NCBI RefSeq assembly: GCF_014651055.1
Contig: NZ_BMWD01000001.1
Location: forward strand, 294,350-358,349
Direction of reading: 5' to 3'
DNA length: 64,000 nucleotides
Origin: Streptomyces fructofermentans
GTDB lineage: Bacteria > Actinomycetota > Actinomycetes > Streptomycetales > Streptomycetaceae
Position numbers and translations under genes: made by a program. Shown piece after piece: positions 10,699 to 19,995 of this stretch. Numbering within the stretch: the stretch's first letter is position 1; each line of letters starts with the position of its first letter. Under the pieces are notes generated by a model, which saw only the letters and a program-made list of their open reading frames with translations, was not told the DNA's origin and ran no database searches.

Positions 10699-12365
10699 CC
10701 TCCACCCTTCCCGCGGTGACCACGTCGAAGGTCCCCGCGCAGCGGACTCCTGCACCCAAAACCGGTTCGACCCGTCGAACGCGCCCGTCGCGGCTGCGCG
10801 CCTCCCGCCCCGACCTCGTCCTGTGCGCGGTCCTCCTGGTGGCCGTCATGACCGTGCAGGGCTGGAACATCGCCGACTATCCGGCGCTCAGCGACGACGA
10901 GGGCACCTACCTCGCCCAGGCCTGGGCCGTGCAGCAGGGCGAGGGGCTCGCCCACTACACGTACTGGTACGACCATCCGCCCCTCGGCTGGATACAGATA
11001 GCCCTGCTGACCTGGATACCGTCGCTCATCAGCCCCGAGTCGATGACGGTCGGCCCGATGCGGATCGTGATGCTCCTCGTCGGCGCCGCCAGTGCCGTGC
11101 TCGTCTACGTGCTGTCCCGCCGGCTGTCGCTGCCGCGCTGGGCGGCAGGGCTCGCGATGCTGCTCTTCGGGCTGTCGCCGCTGTCGGTGGTCCTCCAGCG
11201 GGAGATCTTCCTCGACAACATCGCGGTGATGTGGACGCTGCTCGCGTTCTGCCTCGCCGCCTCCCCGAGCCGCCACCTGTGGCACCACTTCGCGGCGGGC
11301 ATCGCCGCGGCGGCCGCGGTCCTCACCAAGGAGACGATGCTCGTCGTCCTGCCCGCCCTGATGGTCACCATGTGGCGCCACAGCCACCGGGACACCCGCA
11401 AGTTCGCCCTCACCGGGGCCGTCACCGCCTGCGTGCTGATCGGCCTGTCGTACCCCCTGTTCGCGCTCCTCAAGGGCGAGTTGCTCCCCGGCGCGGGCCA
11501 CGTCTCGCTCTGGGACGGGCTCGTGTACCAGATGACGAGGCCCGGTTCGGGGTTCATCCTCGACCCGGGCTCCGGCTCGCACGGGGTCCTCAGGTCCTGG
11601 CTGTACTACGACCGCGTCCTGCCGCTCGGCGGCCTCGCCGGAGCCCTGCTGCTCCTGGTCACCCGGCGCAGGTCGGTCACCGCGAAGGCCCTCGCCGGAC
11701 CGGCCCTCACCGTGGCGATCCTCGCCCTGGTGGCCATGCGGCCGACCGGCTACCTGCCCGCGATGTACGTCATCCAGGCCCTGCCGTTCCTCGCGATCGT
11801 CCTCGCCGCGGGCGCGGCGAGCGTCACCCACGCGGTGCTGCGCGTGCGGGGCGGCCGTGGGGCGGAGAAGGAGTACGTCACCCGGGCGCGCTACGCGGTC
11901 CTGGCGCTGCTCGTCGCGGCCTCGGCGGCGTACGTCGTCCCCCGCTGGTACGACGGCGACCGCACCGCGGTCACCGCCGACGCCAACGCGCCCTACCGGG
12001 CGGCGTCCCGGTGGCTGGCCACCGAGGTCGAACACCCCGAGGACACCCGGGTGCTGGTCGACGACGCGCTCTGGCTGGACCTCGTGCACGCCGGATACCG
12101 GCCCGGCCTCGGCGCGATCTGGTTCTACAAGGCCGATCTCGACCCCGCGGTGACCAGGACGATGCCGCGCGGCTGGCGCGACCTCGACTACGTCGTCGCC
12201 TCCCCGACGGTCCGCCGTGACGCGGTCGACCTGCCCAACGTCCGCCGGGCGATGGAGCATTCCACGCCCGTCGCCACCTTCGGCGAGGGCGAGGACCGCA
12301 TCGAGATCCGCCGGATCGACAGCACGGCGGGCACCGCGCACACGAGCACCGGAGGCAACCGATGA
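10695..12365 (+). CDS. GT39/ArnT-like integral membrane glycosyltransferase
   Basis: Polytopic enzyme (556 aa) of the GT-C class that moves a sugar from a polyprenyl-phosphate donor onto a protein, lipid or glycan on the outer face of the membrane. A basic N-terminus (about 1-38) precedes 10 or more hydrophobic helices. The first external loop has the conserved acidic catalytic motif SDDEGTY (about residues 65-71), followed by YWYDHPPLGW, typical of the PMT/ArnT superfamily. The start is GTG 10695, overlapping the previous stop by 4 bp; the next gene overlaps it as ATGA. Its polyprenyl-linked donor is probably supplied by the DPM1-like product of the next gene. Confidence 0.85.
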   Translation: MTSTLPAVTTSKVPAQRTPAPKTGSTRRTRPSRLRASRPDLVLCAVLLVAVMTVQGWNIADYPALSDDEGTYLAQAWAVQQGEGLAHYTYWYDHPPLGWIQIALLTWIPSLISPESMTVGPMRIVMLLVGAASAVLVYVLSRRLSLPRWAAGLAMLLFGLSPLSVVLQREIFLDNIAVMWTLLAFCLAASPSRHLWHHFAAGIAAAAAVLTKETMLVVLPALMVTMWRHSHRDTRKFALTGAVTACVLIGLSYPLFALLKGELLPGAGHVSLWDGLVYQMTRPGSGFILDPGSGSHGVLRSWLYYDRVLPLGGLAGALLLLVTRRRSVTAKALAGPALTVAILALVAMRPTGYLPAMYVIQALPFLAIVLAAGAASVTHAVLRVRGGRGAEKEYVTRARYAVLALLVAASAAYVVPRWYDGDRTAVTADANAPYRAASRWLATEVEHPEDTRVLVDDALWLDLVHAGYRPGLGAIWFYKADLDPAVTRTMPRGWRDLDYVVASPTVRRDAVDLPNVRRAMEHSTPVATFGEGEDRIEIRRIDSTAGTAHTSTGGNR

Positions 12366-13591
12366 CGTACGAGTCCACCGTCCCCGGAGAACTCGGCGAC
12401 CCGGCGGTACGCGCCGTCGAGGTGCCCGAGCCCGGTGCCGTCACCGTCGTCGTGCCGACCTTCAACGAGTCGGCCAACATCCGTGAACTGCTGCGCCGCA
12501 TCACGGAGTCGGTGCCCGCGCGGCTGCCCTGCGAGGTCGTCTTCGTCGACGACTCCACGGACGACACCCCCGAGGTGATCCGCGACGCCGCGCGGGACTG
12601 CCCGTACCCCGTGACGGTCCTGCACCGGGACGTCCCGACGGGCGGGCTCGGCGGCGCGGTCGTCGAGGGCATGCGGGCCGCGACGTCCGAGTGGATCGTC
12701 GTCATGGACGGCGACCTCCAGCATCCGCCCTCGCTGGTGCCCGAACTGGTCGCCGCCGGTGAACGCACCCCCGCCGGACTCGTCGTGGCCTCCCGCTACA
12801 TCAAGGGCGGCAGCCGCGCCGGGCTCGCGGGCGGCTACCGCATCGCCGTCTCGCGCGGCGCGACCTGGCTGACGAAGGCGCTGTTCCCGCGCAGGCTGCG
12901 GGGCATCAGCGACCCGATGAGCGGCTTCTTCGCGATCCGCCGCAGCGCCGTCACCGCCGACGTGCTGAAGCCCCTCGGCTACAAGATCCTGCTGGAGACG
13001 GCCGTACGCGCCCGCCCCCGGCAGGTCACCGAGGTGCCGTTCGTCTTCCAGGACCGCTTCGCCGGCGAGTCCAAGTCGAGCGCCAAGGAGGGAATGCGCT
13101 TCCTGCGGCACCTCGCGGGACTGCGCACCGCCTCACCCGTCGCGCGGATGGTCGTCTTCGGGCTGATCGGCGCCACCGGGTTCCTGCCCAACCTCACCGC
13201 GCTGTGGGCCCTGACGTCCGCCGGGATGCACTACCTGCCCGCCGAGATCGTGGCCAACCAGTTCGGGGTGGCCTGGAACTTCCTGCTCATCGAGCACCTG
13301 TGCTTCAGGGACCGCAGGCGGTACCGGCACTGGTGGGACAGGGCGGGCCGGTTCGCGCTGCTCGCCAACGCCGACCTGGTCCTGCGCATCCCGCTGATCG
13401 CCCTGCTCGTCGGCCGGGCCGGCCTGGACGCGCTCACCGCCACGGCCCTCGCCCTGGTGACGACCTTCGTGCTGCGTTTCGTCAGCACGGAGGCACTGGT
13501 CTACCTGCCGCGGAAGGGAGGGCGCGCCGGACACACGGCGGCCGGGGAGGGCCGTCGCGCACGGAGCCGCAGAACTGGGAGAACGAGCTGA
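12362..13591 (+). CDS. Polyprenyl-phosphate sugar transferase (DPM1-like GT2) with GtrA domain
   Basis: A 409-aa fusion. Residues about 25-250 form a GT2 domain like dolichol-phosphate mannosyltransferase (VVPTFNE start, FVDDSTDDTPEVI, MDGDLQHPP with the DxD site). About 260-385 form a GtrA-type four-helix membrane domain. It should charge polyprenyl phosphate with a sugar and help carry or flip it, providing the donor for the GT39 enzyme encoded just upstream. It overlaps that gene by 4 bp, and its TGA shares one base with the next ATG (TGATG). The C-terminal tail is basic. The fusion of GT2 and GtrA in one chain is known in actinomycetes. Confidence 0.88.
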   Translation: MTYESTVPGELGDPAVRAVEVPEPGAVTVVVPTFNESANIRELLRRITESVPARLPCEVVFVDDSTDDTPEVIRDAARDCPYPVTVLHRDVPTGGLGGAVVEGMRAATSEWIVVMDGDLQHPPSLVPELVAAGERTPAGLVVASRYIKGGSRAGLAGGYRIAVSRGATWLTKALFPRRLRGISDPMSGFFAIRRSAVTADVLKPLGYKILLETAVRARPRQVTEVPFVFQDRFAGESKSSAKEGMRFLRHLAGLRTASPVARMVVFGLIGATGFLPNLTALWALTSAGMHYLPAEIVANQFGVAWNFLLIEHLCFRDRRRYRHWWDRAGRFALLANADLVLRIPLIALLVGRAGLDALTATALALVTTFVLRFVSTEALVYLPRKGGRAGHTAAGEGRRARSRRTGRTS

Positions 13592-16017
13592 TGTTCAGAC
13601 GACACACCCGCCCCGGACGCCGGACGATCCTGCTGACGGTGGGAGCCCTCACCGCGGGACTGCTCCTCACCACCCCGCAGCCGGCCTCGGCCGCCAACCT
13701 CGTGAAGAACCCCGGATTCGAGACCGCCGGCACGGACGGCATGCCCTACTGCTGGGAGAGGTCCGGCTGGGGCGACAACGACTTCACCTTCACCACCGTC
13801 GCGGACGCCCACTCCGGTTCCAGGGCGATGAAGGTCGAGCTGACCCGCCGCGCCGACGGCGACCGCAAGGCCCTCATCACGGAGTCCGCCGCGTGCGCGC
13901 CGGTCGTCTCCGTCGGCAGGCAGTACGACCTCGGGCTCTGGTACAGGTCGACGACCCCGGACACCTCGCTCACGCTCTTCCGGCACGACACGACGGCCGG
14001 CTGGCAGTACTGGACCGACCTCAAGACCCTCCCGATCAGCGCGGGCTGGTCCGAGGCGACCGTCCGCACCCCCGAGGTGCCGGCGGGCACGGACCGCATC
14101 AGCTGGGGCGTCTCCGTCTACGGCACCGGCTCCGTGACGACGGACGACTACACGATGGACCAGGTCGCGGACCCCGTGCCCGAGCCCGTCTGCACGGGCA
14201 CGGCCGAGGAGTGCGCCGACGGCCGCTGGGACGTGCTGCCCACGCAGAACCCGGTGCGGTCCATGCACTCCGTCGTCCTCAGGAACGGAAAGGTCCTGCT
14301 CATCGCGGGATCGGGGAACAGCGAGGAGATGTTCGAGGCGGGCACCTTCACCTCGGCGGTCTACGACCCGGCGAACGGCACGTACAAGCAGATCCCCACG
14401 CCCGACGACATGTTCTGCTCGGGCCATGTGCAGCTCGACGACGGGCGCGTGCTGGTGATGAGCGGCAACAAGGGCTACCCGTCCGCGGACGGCACCGTCG
14501 GCTACCAGGGCTACAAGGACTCGTACCTCTTCGACCCGGTCACCGAGACGTACAGCAGGACGAACGACATGAACGACGGGCACTGGTACCCGTCGGCGAC
14601 GATCCTCGGCAACGGCGACGTCATCTCCTTCGGCGGACTGAAGGAGGACTCGACCGGGTCGGTGACGGCCGAGCTCTGGTCGGACGCCGCGAACAAGTGG
14701 CTGCCGCTGTGGCAGGTGAACCAGACCTGGTCGTACTGGGGCCTGTACCCGTCGATGATCCTCATGCAGGACGGGCGGCTCTTCTACTCGGGCAGCCACA
14801 CGTTCGGCAACAACATCCCCGGCACCGGCTCCGCGGTCTACGACTACGCCGCCAACACCGTCACCGAGGTGCCCGGACTGCGCCGCAAGGACGAGCGCGA
14901 CCAGTCCGCGAGCGTGCTGCTGCCGCCCGCCCAGGACCAGAAGGTGCTCACCATCGGCGGGGGCAACATCGACTCGAACCCCGACGCGAACCGGCTGACC
15001 GACATCATCGACCTCAAGCAGGCAGACCCCGCGTACACGGCGGGTCCGCCGCTCCCGCAGGGCACGGTCGACCTCGGAGGCGGCGCGGTCCCGCAGACCG
15101 GCGGCCAGGGCAAGATGTACGTGTCCGCCGTGCTGCTGCCCGACGGCAAGGTCCTGGAGACCGGCGGCGCCCTGCACAACCGGGCCGACCCGGTGTACGA
15201 GACGTCGATCTTCGACCCGGCCACGGAGACCTTCGACCCGGTGGCCGCGGACCCGGAGGCACGCGGCTACCACTCGTCGGCGTTCCTGCTGCCGGACGGC
15301 CGCGTGATGGCCACGGGCGACAACCCGGGCAACGGCTCCTGGAACCACGACGTCTCCCTCTACACCCCGCCCTACCTCCTGAAGGGCCCGCGGCCCGACA
15401 TCACCTCGGTGATCGACAAGGAGTGGGTGTACGGGGACACCCAGCGCATCACGGTCGACCGGCCCATCGCGAAGGCCGAGCTGATCCGCCCGGCCGCGGT
15501 GACGCACTCGTCCGACCCCAACCAGCGCTTCGTGGACCTGCCGCTGTCGGTCGACGGCGACAACGTCGACCTCAATGTGACGAGCAACCCGAACCTCGCG
15601 CCCCCCGGCTGGTACATGCTCTTCGCCGTGGACGCGAACGGGGTGCCCTCGGTCGCCGAGTGGGTCCACCTCCAGGGTCCGTCCGCCCTCGCGGCCGCCT
15701 CCGGCGACACCGCGGCGGCGCACGTCCACTCCTTCGCCGACGCCCTGGAGGGGGATGTCGACGGGCCCGGCAGGAAGCGGGCCTCCGTCGAGGTCGATCC
15801 GGCCGTCGCGGGCTGCGACCGGCACTACGGCTCCGCCAACGTCTGCGTGCCGACGGTCTTCCCGGCCGAGGTGGGGAAGACGGCGGCGTCGCGCTGCGCC
15901 TGGCTGAAGGCGAACGACTACGGCCGCCTGAGGATCAACGGGAAGGACGACCCGCTGCGCCTGGACCGCGACAGGGACGGGGTAGCCTGCGGCAAGGGGG
16001 ACACCAGGAAGCGCTAG
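13591..16017 (+). CDS. Secreted copper radical oxidase (galactose-oxidase/GlxA-like) with C-terminal excalibur domain
   Basis: Secreted 808-aa oxidase. A signal peptide with a Tat-like GRRTILL precedes cleavage at ASA-A (about 33). A carbohydrate-binding-like beta domain follows (about 34-195), then a seven-bladed kelch core, a DUF1929 immunoglobulin-like domain, and an excalibur calcium-binding tail ending in DRDRDGVAC. All copper/radical residues of galactose oxidase have counterparts: Cys276 (MFCSG) and Tyr333 (HWYPSA) for the thioether cofactor, Tyr560-His561 (RGYHS) and His639 (THSS). It should oxidise a primary alcohol, probably on the operon's glycan, to aldehyde plus H2O2. The 1-bp overlap with the upstream GT2-GtrA gene ties it to that pathway. 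Confidence 0.88.
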   Translation: MFRRHTRPGRRTILLTVGALTAGLLLTTPQPASAANLVKNPGFETAGTDGMPYCWERSGWGDNDFTFTTVADAHSGSRAMKVELTRRADGDRKALITESAACAPVVSVGRQYDLGLWYRSTTPDTSLTLFRHDTTAGWQYWTDLKTLPISAGWSEATVRTPEVPAGTDRISWGVSVYGTGSVTTDDYTMDQVADPVPEPVCTGTAEECADGRWDVLPTQNPVRSMHSVVLRNGKVLLIAGSGNSEEMFEAGTFTSAVYDPANGTYKQIPTPDDMFCSGHVQLDDGRVLVMSGNKGYPSADGTVGYQGYKDSYLFDPVTETYSRTNDMNDGHWYPSATILGNGDVISFGGLKEDSTGSVTAELWSDAANKWLPLWQVNQTWSYWGLYPSMILMQDGRLFYSGSHTFGNNIPGTGSAVYDYAANTVTEVPGLRRKDERDQSASVLLPPAQDQKVLTIGGGNIDSNPDANRLTDIIDLKQADPAYTAGPPLPQGTVDLGGGAVPQTGGQGKMYVSAVLLPDGKVLETGGALHNRADPVYETSIFDPATETFDPVAADPEARGYHSSAFLLPDGRVMATGDNPGNGSWNHDVSLYTPPYLLKGPRPDITSVIDKEWVYGDTQRITVDRPIAKAELIRPAAVTHSSDPNQRFVDLPLSVDGDNVDLNVTSNPNLAPPGWYMLFAVDANGVPSVAEWVHLQGPSALAAASGDTAAAHVHSFADALEGDVDGPGRKRASVEVDPAVAGCDRHYGSANVCVPTVFPAEVGKTAASRCAWLKANDYGRLRINGKDDPLRLDRDRDGVACGKGDTRKR

Positions 16018-16023
16018 CGCCCC

Positions 16024-16053
16024 GCCCCGCCGCGCCCGTTCGCGCGGCGGGGC
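16024..16053. terminator. Hairpin terminator after the oxidase operon
   Basis: Twelve-base-pair perfect stem (16024-16035 with 16042-16053, GCCCCGCCGCGC and its complement) and a six-base loop. It lies between the convergent oxidase and Mut7-C genes and can serve both. Confidence 0.75.
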
Positions 16054-16083
16054 GCGCCGGCCGGGCGAGGGGCGCGGCGCGGC

Positions 16084-16812
16084 TCAGCGAGGGCCGAACT
16101 CCGCGACGGCGCGCTCCACGATGACCTCCAGTTGTTCGTGGTGCGCGCCCCTCCAGTACGCGCGCCCGCACTCCACGCACTGGGCGAAGACGTCGTACGA
16201 CCGGCTGGTGCCCCCTTCGAGCCGGTCGGCGACCTCCTCCTTCGAGGCCTGCCGCAGCGGCCCGTTGCAGGCCGTGCAGCGCGTCCACGGCTTGAGCGCG
16301 GGCGCGAACCTGCCCAGCACGTCGCGCAGTTGCTCCTCGGGCCGGGTGCTGTAGACGAACGCGCCGGCCCACAGCTCGCGCCGCCGCAGCAGTCCGCGGT
16401 CCCGGCTGAGCAGCACGCGCCGCTCGGCCGCCGAACGCGTCGCCAGCGCCGGGTCCCCGATGTCCGTGGACTCGTAGGCGGCGTCGACGCCCAGCAGCCG
16501 CAACCGCCGGGCCAGCGTGCCCAGGTGGACGTCCAGCAGGAACCGCAGTGGGGCGCCCGGCACCTGCTGGGGCCGGGCGACGGCCCGTACCTCGACCGAC
16601 TCGCCCGCCGCCGGGATGTGCGAGACGGCCACCGTGCCGCCGTCCACGACGAGTTCCCCGACCTCCGTCAGGGGCACTCCGAGCGACTCGACGACATGGC
16701 CCAGGGTGGAGGAGCCGTCGGTGACGACCGGCGTGGCGCCCGCGCGGCGTCCGTGCGGGACGAACAGTCGCAGGCCGGGGGCGAATTCGACGTGGATCTC
16801 CGGTCCGTTCAC
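16084..16812 (-). CDS. Mut7-C RNase-domain protein with ubiquitin-like N-terminus
   Basis: Cytosolic 242-aa protein. The first about 85 residues look like the beta-grasp Mut7-C ubiquitin-like domain. Residues about 95-240 are a Mut7-C/PIN-type nuclease domain with LLDVHLG, the acidic motif LLSRDRGLLRR and a C-terminal zinc ribbon (CTACNG ... CVECG). The family is predicted to cut RNA, but its substrate is unknown. The GTG at 16812 is chosen because VNGPEIHVEF begins the conserved domain; sequence further upstream is Arg/Pro-rich and looks non-coding. The ribosome site is weak, so the start is provisional. Single gene between two terminators. Confidence 0.8.
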   Translation of the reverse strand: MNGPEIHVEFAPGLRLFVPHGRRAGATPVVTDGSSTLGHVVESLGVPLTEVGELVVDGGTVAVSHIPAAGESVEVRAVARPQQVPGAPLRFLLDVHLGTLARRLRLLGVDAAYESTDIGDPALATRSAAERRVLLSRDRGLLRRRELWAGAFVYSTRPEEQLRDVLGRFAPALKPWTRCTACNGPLRQASKEEVADRLEGGTSRSYDVFAQCVECGRAYWRGAHHEQLEVIVERAVAEFGPR

Positions 16813-16967
16813 CGGGCCAGGATGCCATGGGGCGCCGACTCGGCCACGGGGATTTCCGGCGCCCGTCCCATGGCCCGGCCGCCCCGACCGCCCTCGGGCG
16901 CCCCGGACGTCCGGGGACGCGGTCGACGGGCGGGACGGGCGCGCCCCCGCCGTGGAGCCGCACATGA

Positions 16968-17003
16968 GGGAGGGCCCCACCGCGTGAGCGGTGGGGCCCT
17001 CCC
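16968..17003. terminator. Strong hairpin terminator after hemolysin III gene
   Basis: A perfect 16-bp stem (16968-16983 with 16988-17003) is closed by a GTGA tetraloop. It lies 18 bases beyond the stop of the minus-strand hemolysin III gene. Confidence 0.85.
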
Positions 17004-17020
17004 GTCGGACCGGTCCGGTC

Positions 17021-17734
17021 CTACCCGTGCTGGTAGGCCACGATCGAGATGCCGATGTAGTGCGTGATGAACGCCGCGAGGGTGAGGGAGTGGAAGACCT
17101 CGTGGAATCCGAACCAGCGCGGCGACGGATCGGGGCGCTTGAGGGCGTAGATCACGCCGCCGGCGCTGTAGAGGAGTCCGCCGACGATCACCAGGACCAG
17201 GACGGCGATGCCTCCCGCCCGCATGAAGTCCGGCAGGAAGAAGACGGCCGCCCAGCCCATCGCGATGTAGCAGGGCGTGTAGAGCCAGCGCGGGGCACCG
17301 ATCCAGAACACCCGGAAGAGGATGCCCGCCGCGGCGGCGGCCCAGATGCTCCACAGCAGCCAGCGTCCCTTGGACTCGGGCAGGAGCAGCATCGTCAGCG
17401 GTGTGTACGAGCCCGCGATGATCAGGAAGATGTTCGCGTGGTCGAGTCTGCGCAGCAGGCCGTCCATGCGCGGGGTCCAGGTGCCCCGGTGGTAGATCGC
17501 GCTGACGCCGAAGAGCAGGCAGGCGGTCAGCACGAAGATCCCGCAGGCGATGCGGGCGCGCGGGGTGCCGGCGAGAGCGGTGAGGACGAGGCCGGAGACG
17601 AGCGCGGCCGGGAACATGCCTGCGTGGAGCCAGCCGCGGAGCTTCGGCTTGATCGGATCCGGCAGGGAGAGCGCCTCGGAGATGCGGTCGGCGACCGGTG
17701 TATCCGTGGGCGCATCGGGGGCGGACGCAGTCAT
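17021..17734 (-). CDS. Hemolysin III / PAQR family membrane protein
   Basis: Seven-helix membrane protein (237 aa) of the hemolysin III (YqfA/PAQR-like) family, predicted zinc-dependent membrane hydrolases. The three conserved signatures are present: SAIYHRG near residue 80, DHANIF with the SYTP turn near 102-112, and C-terminal HEVFHSLTL plus a final HY. Together these supply the Ser/Asp and three His of the presumed metal site. Despite the name, haemolysis is not expected to be its natural role. The ATG at 17734 follows GATGAGG closely; an ATG at 17743 has no ribosome site. An inverted repeat at 17750-17761 sits directly upstream. It is divergent from pckG. Confidence 0.88.
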   Translation of the reverse strand: MTASAPDAPTDTPVADRISEALSLPDPIKPKLRGWLHAGMFPAALVSGLVLTALAGTPRARIACGIFVLTACLLFGVSAIYHRGTWTPRMDGLLRRLDHANIFLIIAGSYTPLTMLLLPESKGRWLLWSIWAAAAAGILFRVFWIGAPRWLYTPCYIAMGWAAVFFLPDFMRAGGIAVLVLVIVGGLLYSAGGVIYALKRPDPSPRWFGFHEVFHSLTLAAFITHYIGISIVAYQHG

Positions 17735-17749
17735 GGGCCTCATCGTATC

Positions 17750-17761
17750 TACGGAACCGTA
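17750..17761. promoter_or_regulatory. Inverted repeat TACGG-AA-CCGTA at the hemolysin III promoter
   Basis: A 12-bp inverted repeat starts 16 bases upstream of the hemolysin III start codon, within the expected promoter. Such short tight repeats are typical of TetR-family operators. The cognate regulator is not in the window. Confidence 0.4.
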
Positions 17762-17989
17762 AGTTACCTATCGGGTCCGCCGCCGGGATACGCGGAGTGC
17801 GCATGGTCTCACGCGGGGGCGTCCGGCGCCCTCCCGCGGCGTGGGCGGTACGGGGCCGCCGGGAGCCGCCCGCGTAAACGGCAGGCAATAAGTGGCGATG
17901 CTCACGCTGCTCAGGTGTGAGGCCCTCTGGACATATGCGCGGACCCGTCGGATGATCAAATGAGTGCGGTCGGCACCGGATGAGCGCCA

Positions 17990-18024
17990 GGAAGATCGAT
18001 ACGTACCGGAAAGATCGAATACGT
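17990..18024. repeat. Imperfect direct repeat upstream of pckG
   Basis: GGAAGATCGATACGT (17990-18004) recurs as GGAAAGATCGAATACGT (18008-18024), an 18-bp phase with two single-base insertions. Position within the pckG leader or promoter suggests a binding site for a regulator of gluconeogenesis; this is inference. Confidence 0.45.
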
Positions 18025-18087
18025 GAAGCATCCGGGTCGCAGCCCCCACGGGGCATCAACAACAAAACCCCTCGACTAGGAGCAATC

Positions 18088-19914
18088 GTGGCGCGCGACA
18101 TCGCGGCTCCCTCCCTCACCGTCCCCACCAACCATCAGGAACTGATCTCGTGGGTCAACGAGATCGCCGAACTGACGCAGCCGGACAGTGTGGTCTGGTG
18201 TGACGGCTCAGAGGCCGAATACGAGCGACTGAGCGAGGAGCTCGTCCGCAAGGGCACGTTCAAGAAGCTCGACCCGATCAAGCGCCCCCACTCGTACTAC
18301 GCGGCCTCCGACCCGACCGATGTCGCCCGGGTCGAGGACCGCACCTTCATCTGCTCCGAGCGGGAGGAGGACGCCGGCCCGACCAACCACTGGAAGGACC
18401 CCGCCGAGATGCGGGAGGTCTTCTCCGGCGAGAAGGGCGTCTTCCGCGGCTCCATGAAGGGCCGCACGATGTACGTCGTCCCCTTCTGCATGGGCCCGCT
18501 GGGCTCGGACCTCTCGGCCATCGGCGTGGAGATCACCGACTCCGCCTACGTCGCCGTGTCCATGCGCACCATGACCCGCATGGGACAGCCGGTCCTGGAC
18601 GAGCTGGGCTCCGACGGGTTCTTCGTGCGTGCCGTGCACACGCTCGGGGCACCGCTGGCCGAGGGCGAGGCCGACGTCCCGTGGCCGTGCAACTCCACGA
18701 AGTACATCTCCCACTTCCCGGAGAGCCGCGAGATCTGGTCGTACGGCTCGGGCTACGGCGGCAACGCGCTGCTCGGCAAGAAGTGCTACGCCCTGCGCAT
18801 CGCGTCCGTCATGGCGCGCGACGAGGGCTGGCTCGCCGAGCACATGCTGATCCTCAAGCTGACGCCCCCGCAGGGCGAGTCGAAGTACGTCGCCGCCGCC
18901 TTCCCGAGCGCCTGCGGCAAGACGAACCTCGCGATGCTGGAGCCCACGGTCCGCGGCTGGACCGTGGAGACCATCGGTGACGACATCGCGTGGATGCGCT
19001 TCGGCGAGGACGGCCGCCTCTACGCGATCAACCCGGAGGCCGGGTTCTTCGGTGTCGCGCCGGGCACCGGCGAGCACACCAACGCCAACGCGATGAAGAC
19101 GCTCTGGGGCAACTCCGTCTTCACCAACGTCGCCCTCACCGACGACAACGACGTCTGGTGGGAGGGCATGACGGAGGAGACCCCGGCCCACCTGACGGAC
19201 TGGAAGGGCAACGACTGGACGCCGGAGTCCGGTACGCCCGCCGCGCACCCCAACGCGCGCTTCACCGTCCCCGCCTCGCAGTGCCCGATCATCGCGCCCG
19301 AGTGGGAGGACCCGAAGGGCGTGCCGATCTCGGCGATCCTCTTCGGCGGACGCCGCGCCACGGCGGTCCCGCTGGTCACCGAGTCGTTCGACTGGAACCA
19401 CGGTGTCTTCCTCGGCGCGAACGTCGCCTCCGAGAAGACCGCCGCCGCCGAGGGCAAGGTCGGCGAGCTGCGCCGCGACCCCTTCGCCATGCTGCCGTTC
19501 TGCGGCTACAACATGGGCGACTACATGGGCCACTGGGTCGACGTGGCCAAGGGCAAGGACCAGTCGAAGCTCCCGAAGATCTACTACGTCAACTGGTTCC
19601 GCAAGAACGACGAGGGCTCCTTCGTGTGGCCCGGCTTCGGCGAGAACAGCCGCGTCCTGAAGTGGATCGTCGACCGGCTGGACGGCAGGGCCGAGGGCGT
19701 CGAGACACCCATCGGAGTCCTGCCCGCCAAGGGCGCCCTGGACACCGAGGGCCTCGACCTCTCCGAGTCCGACCTCGACTTCCTGCTCACGGTCGACAAG
19801 GAGGTCTGGCGCGAGGAGGCCGCCCTGGTGCCCGAGCACCTCAACACCTTCGGCGACCACACGCCGAAGGAGCTGTGGGACGAGTACCGCGCGCTGGTGC
19901 AGCGCCTGGGCTGA
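18088..19914 (+). CDS. pckG: Phosphoenolpyruvate carboxykinase (GTP)
   Basis: Converts oxaloacetate and GTP to phosphoenolpyruvate, GDP and CO2, the entry to gluconeogenesis from TCA intermediates. The 608-aa length is that of the GTP-dependent class. The phosphate loop is [13 protein letters not shown] (around residue 275), with the GTP-class GDDIAWMRF and [14 protein letters not shown] after it, and [10 protein letters not shown] later. The GTG at 18088 follows an AGGAG at 18078-18082 and gives the usual N-terminus; in-frame codons upstream do not look coding. Single gene, ended by a strong terminator shared with the convergent operon. Confidence 0.97.
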   Translation: MARDIAAPSLTVPTNHQELISWVNEIAELTQPDSVVWCDGSEAEYERLSEELVRKGTFKKLDPIKRPHSYYAASDPTDVARVEDRTFICSEREEDAGPTNHWKDPAEMREVFSGEKGVFRGSMKGRTMYVVPFCMGPLGSDLSAIGVEITDSAYVAVSMRTMTRMGQPVLDELGSDGFFVRAVHTLGAPLAEGEADVPWPCNSTKYISHFPESREIWSYGSGYGGNALLGKKCYALRIASVMARDEGWLAEHMLILKLTPPQGESKYVAAAFPSACGKTNLAMLEPTVRGWTVETIGDDIAWMRFGEDGRLYAINPEAGFFGVAPGTGEHTNANAMKTLWGNSVFTNVALTDDNDVWWEGMTEETPAHLTDWKGNDWTPESGTPAAHPNARFTVPASQCPIIAPEWEDPKGVPISAILFGGRRATAVPLVTESFDWNHGVFLGANVASEKTAAAEGKVGELRRDPFAMLPFCGYNMGDYMGHWVDVAKGKDQSKLPKIYYVNWFRKNDEGSFVWPGFGENSRVLKWIVDRLDGRAEGVETPIGVLPAKGALDTEGLDLSESDLDFLLTVDKEVWREEAALVPEHLNTFGDHTPKELWDEYRALVQRLG

Positions 19915-19995
19915 CGCCCGCCACCACTCCGCGGCCGGACCGGGTTGCCCTGACCTGCGACGTCGTCACGGCCGGCCGCGGTGGCAGCACCACCG

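Larger units (their letters stand above)
17735..18087. other. 353-bp divergent regulatory region, hemolysin III / pckG
   Basis: No gene is seen. It holds the TACGGAACCGTA inverted repeat on the hemolysin side. On the pckG side there is an imperfect direct repeat (17990-18004 and 18008-18024) about 65-100 bases before the pckG start. No clear sigma-70 promoter could be assigned. Confidence 0.55.

Noticed and set aside
16813-16980. N-terminal extension of the Mut7-C protein
   Set aside because: The added 56 residues are Arg/Gly/Pro-rich and run across intergenic DNA; the domain begins at GTG 16812.
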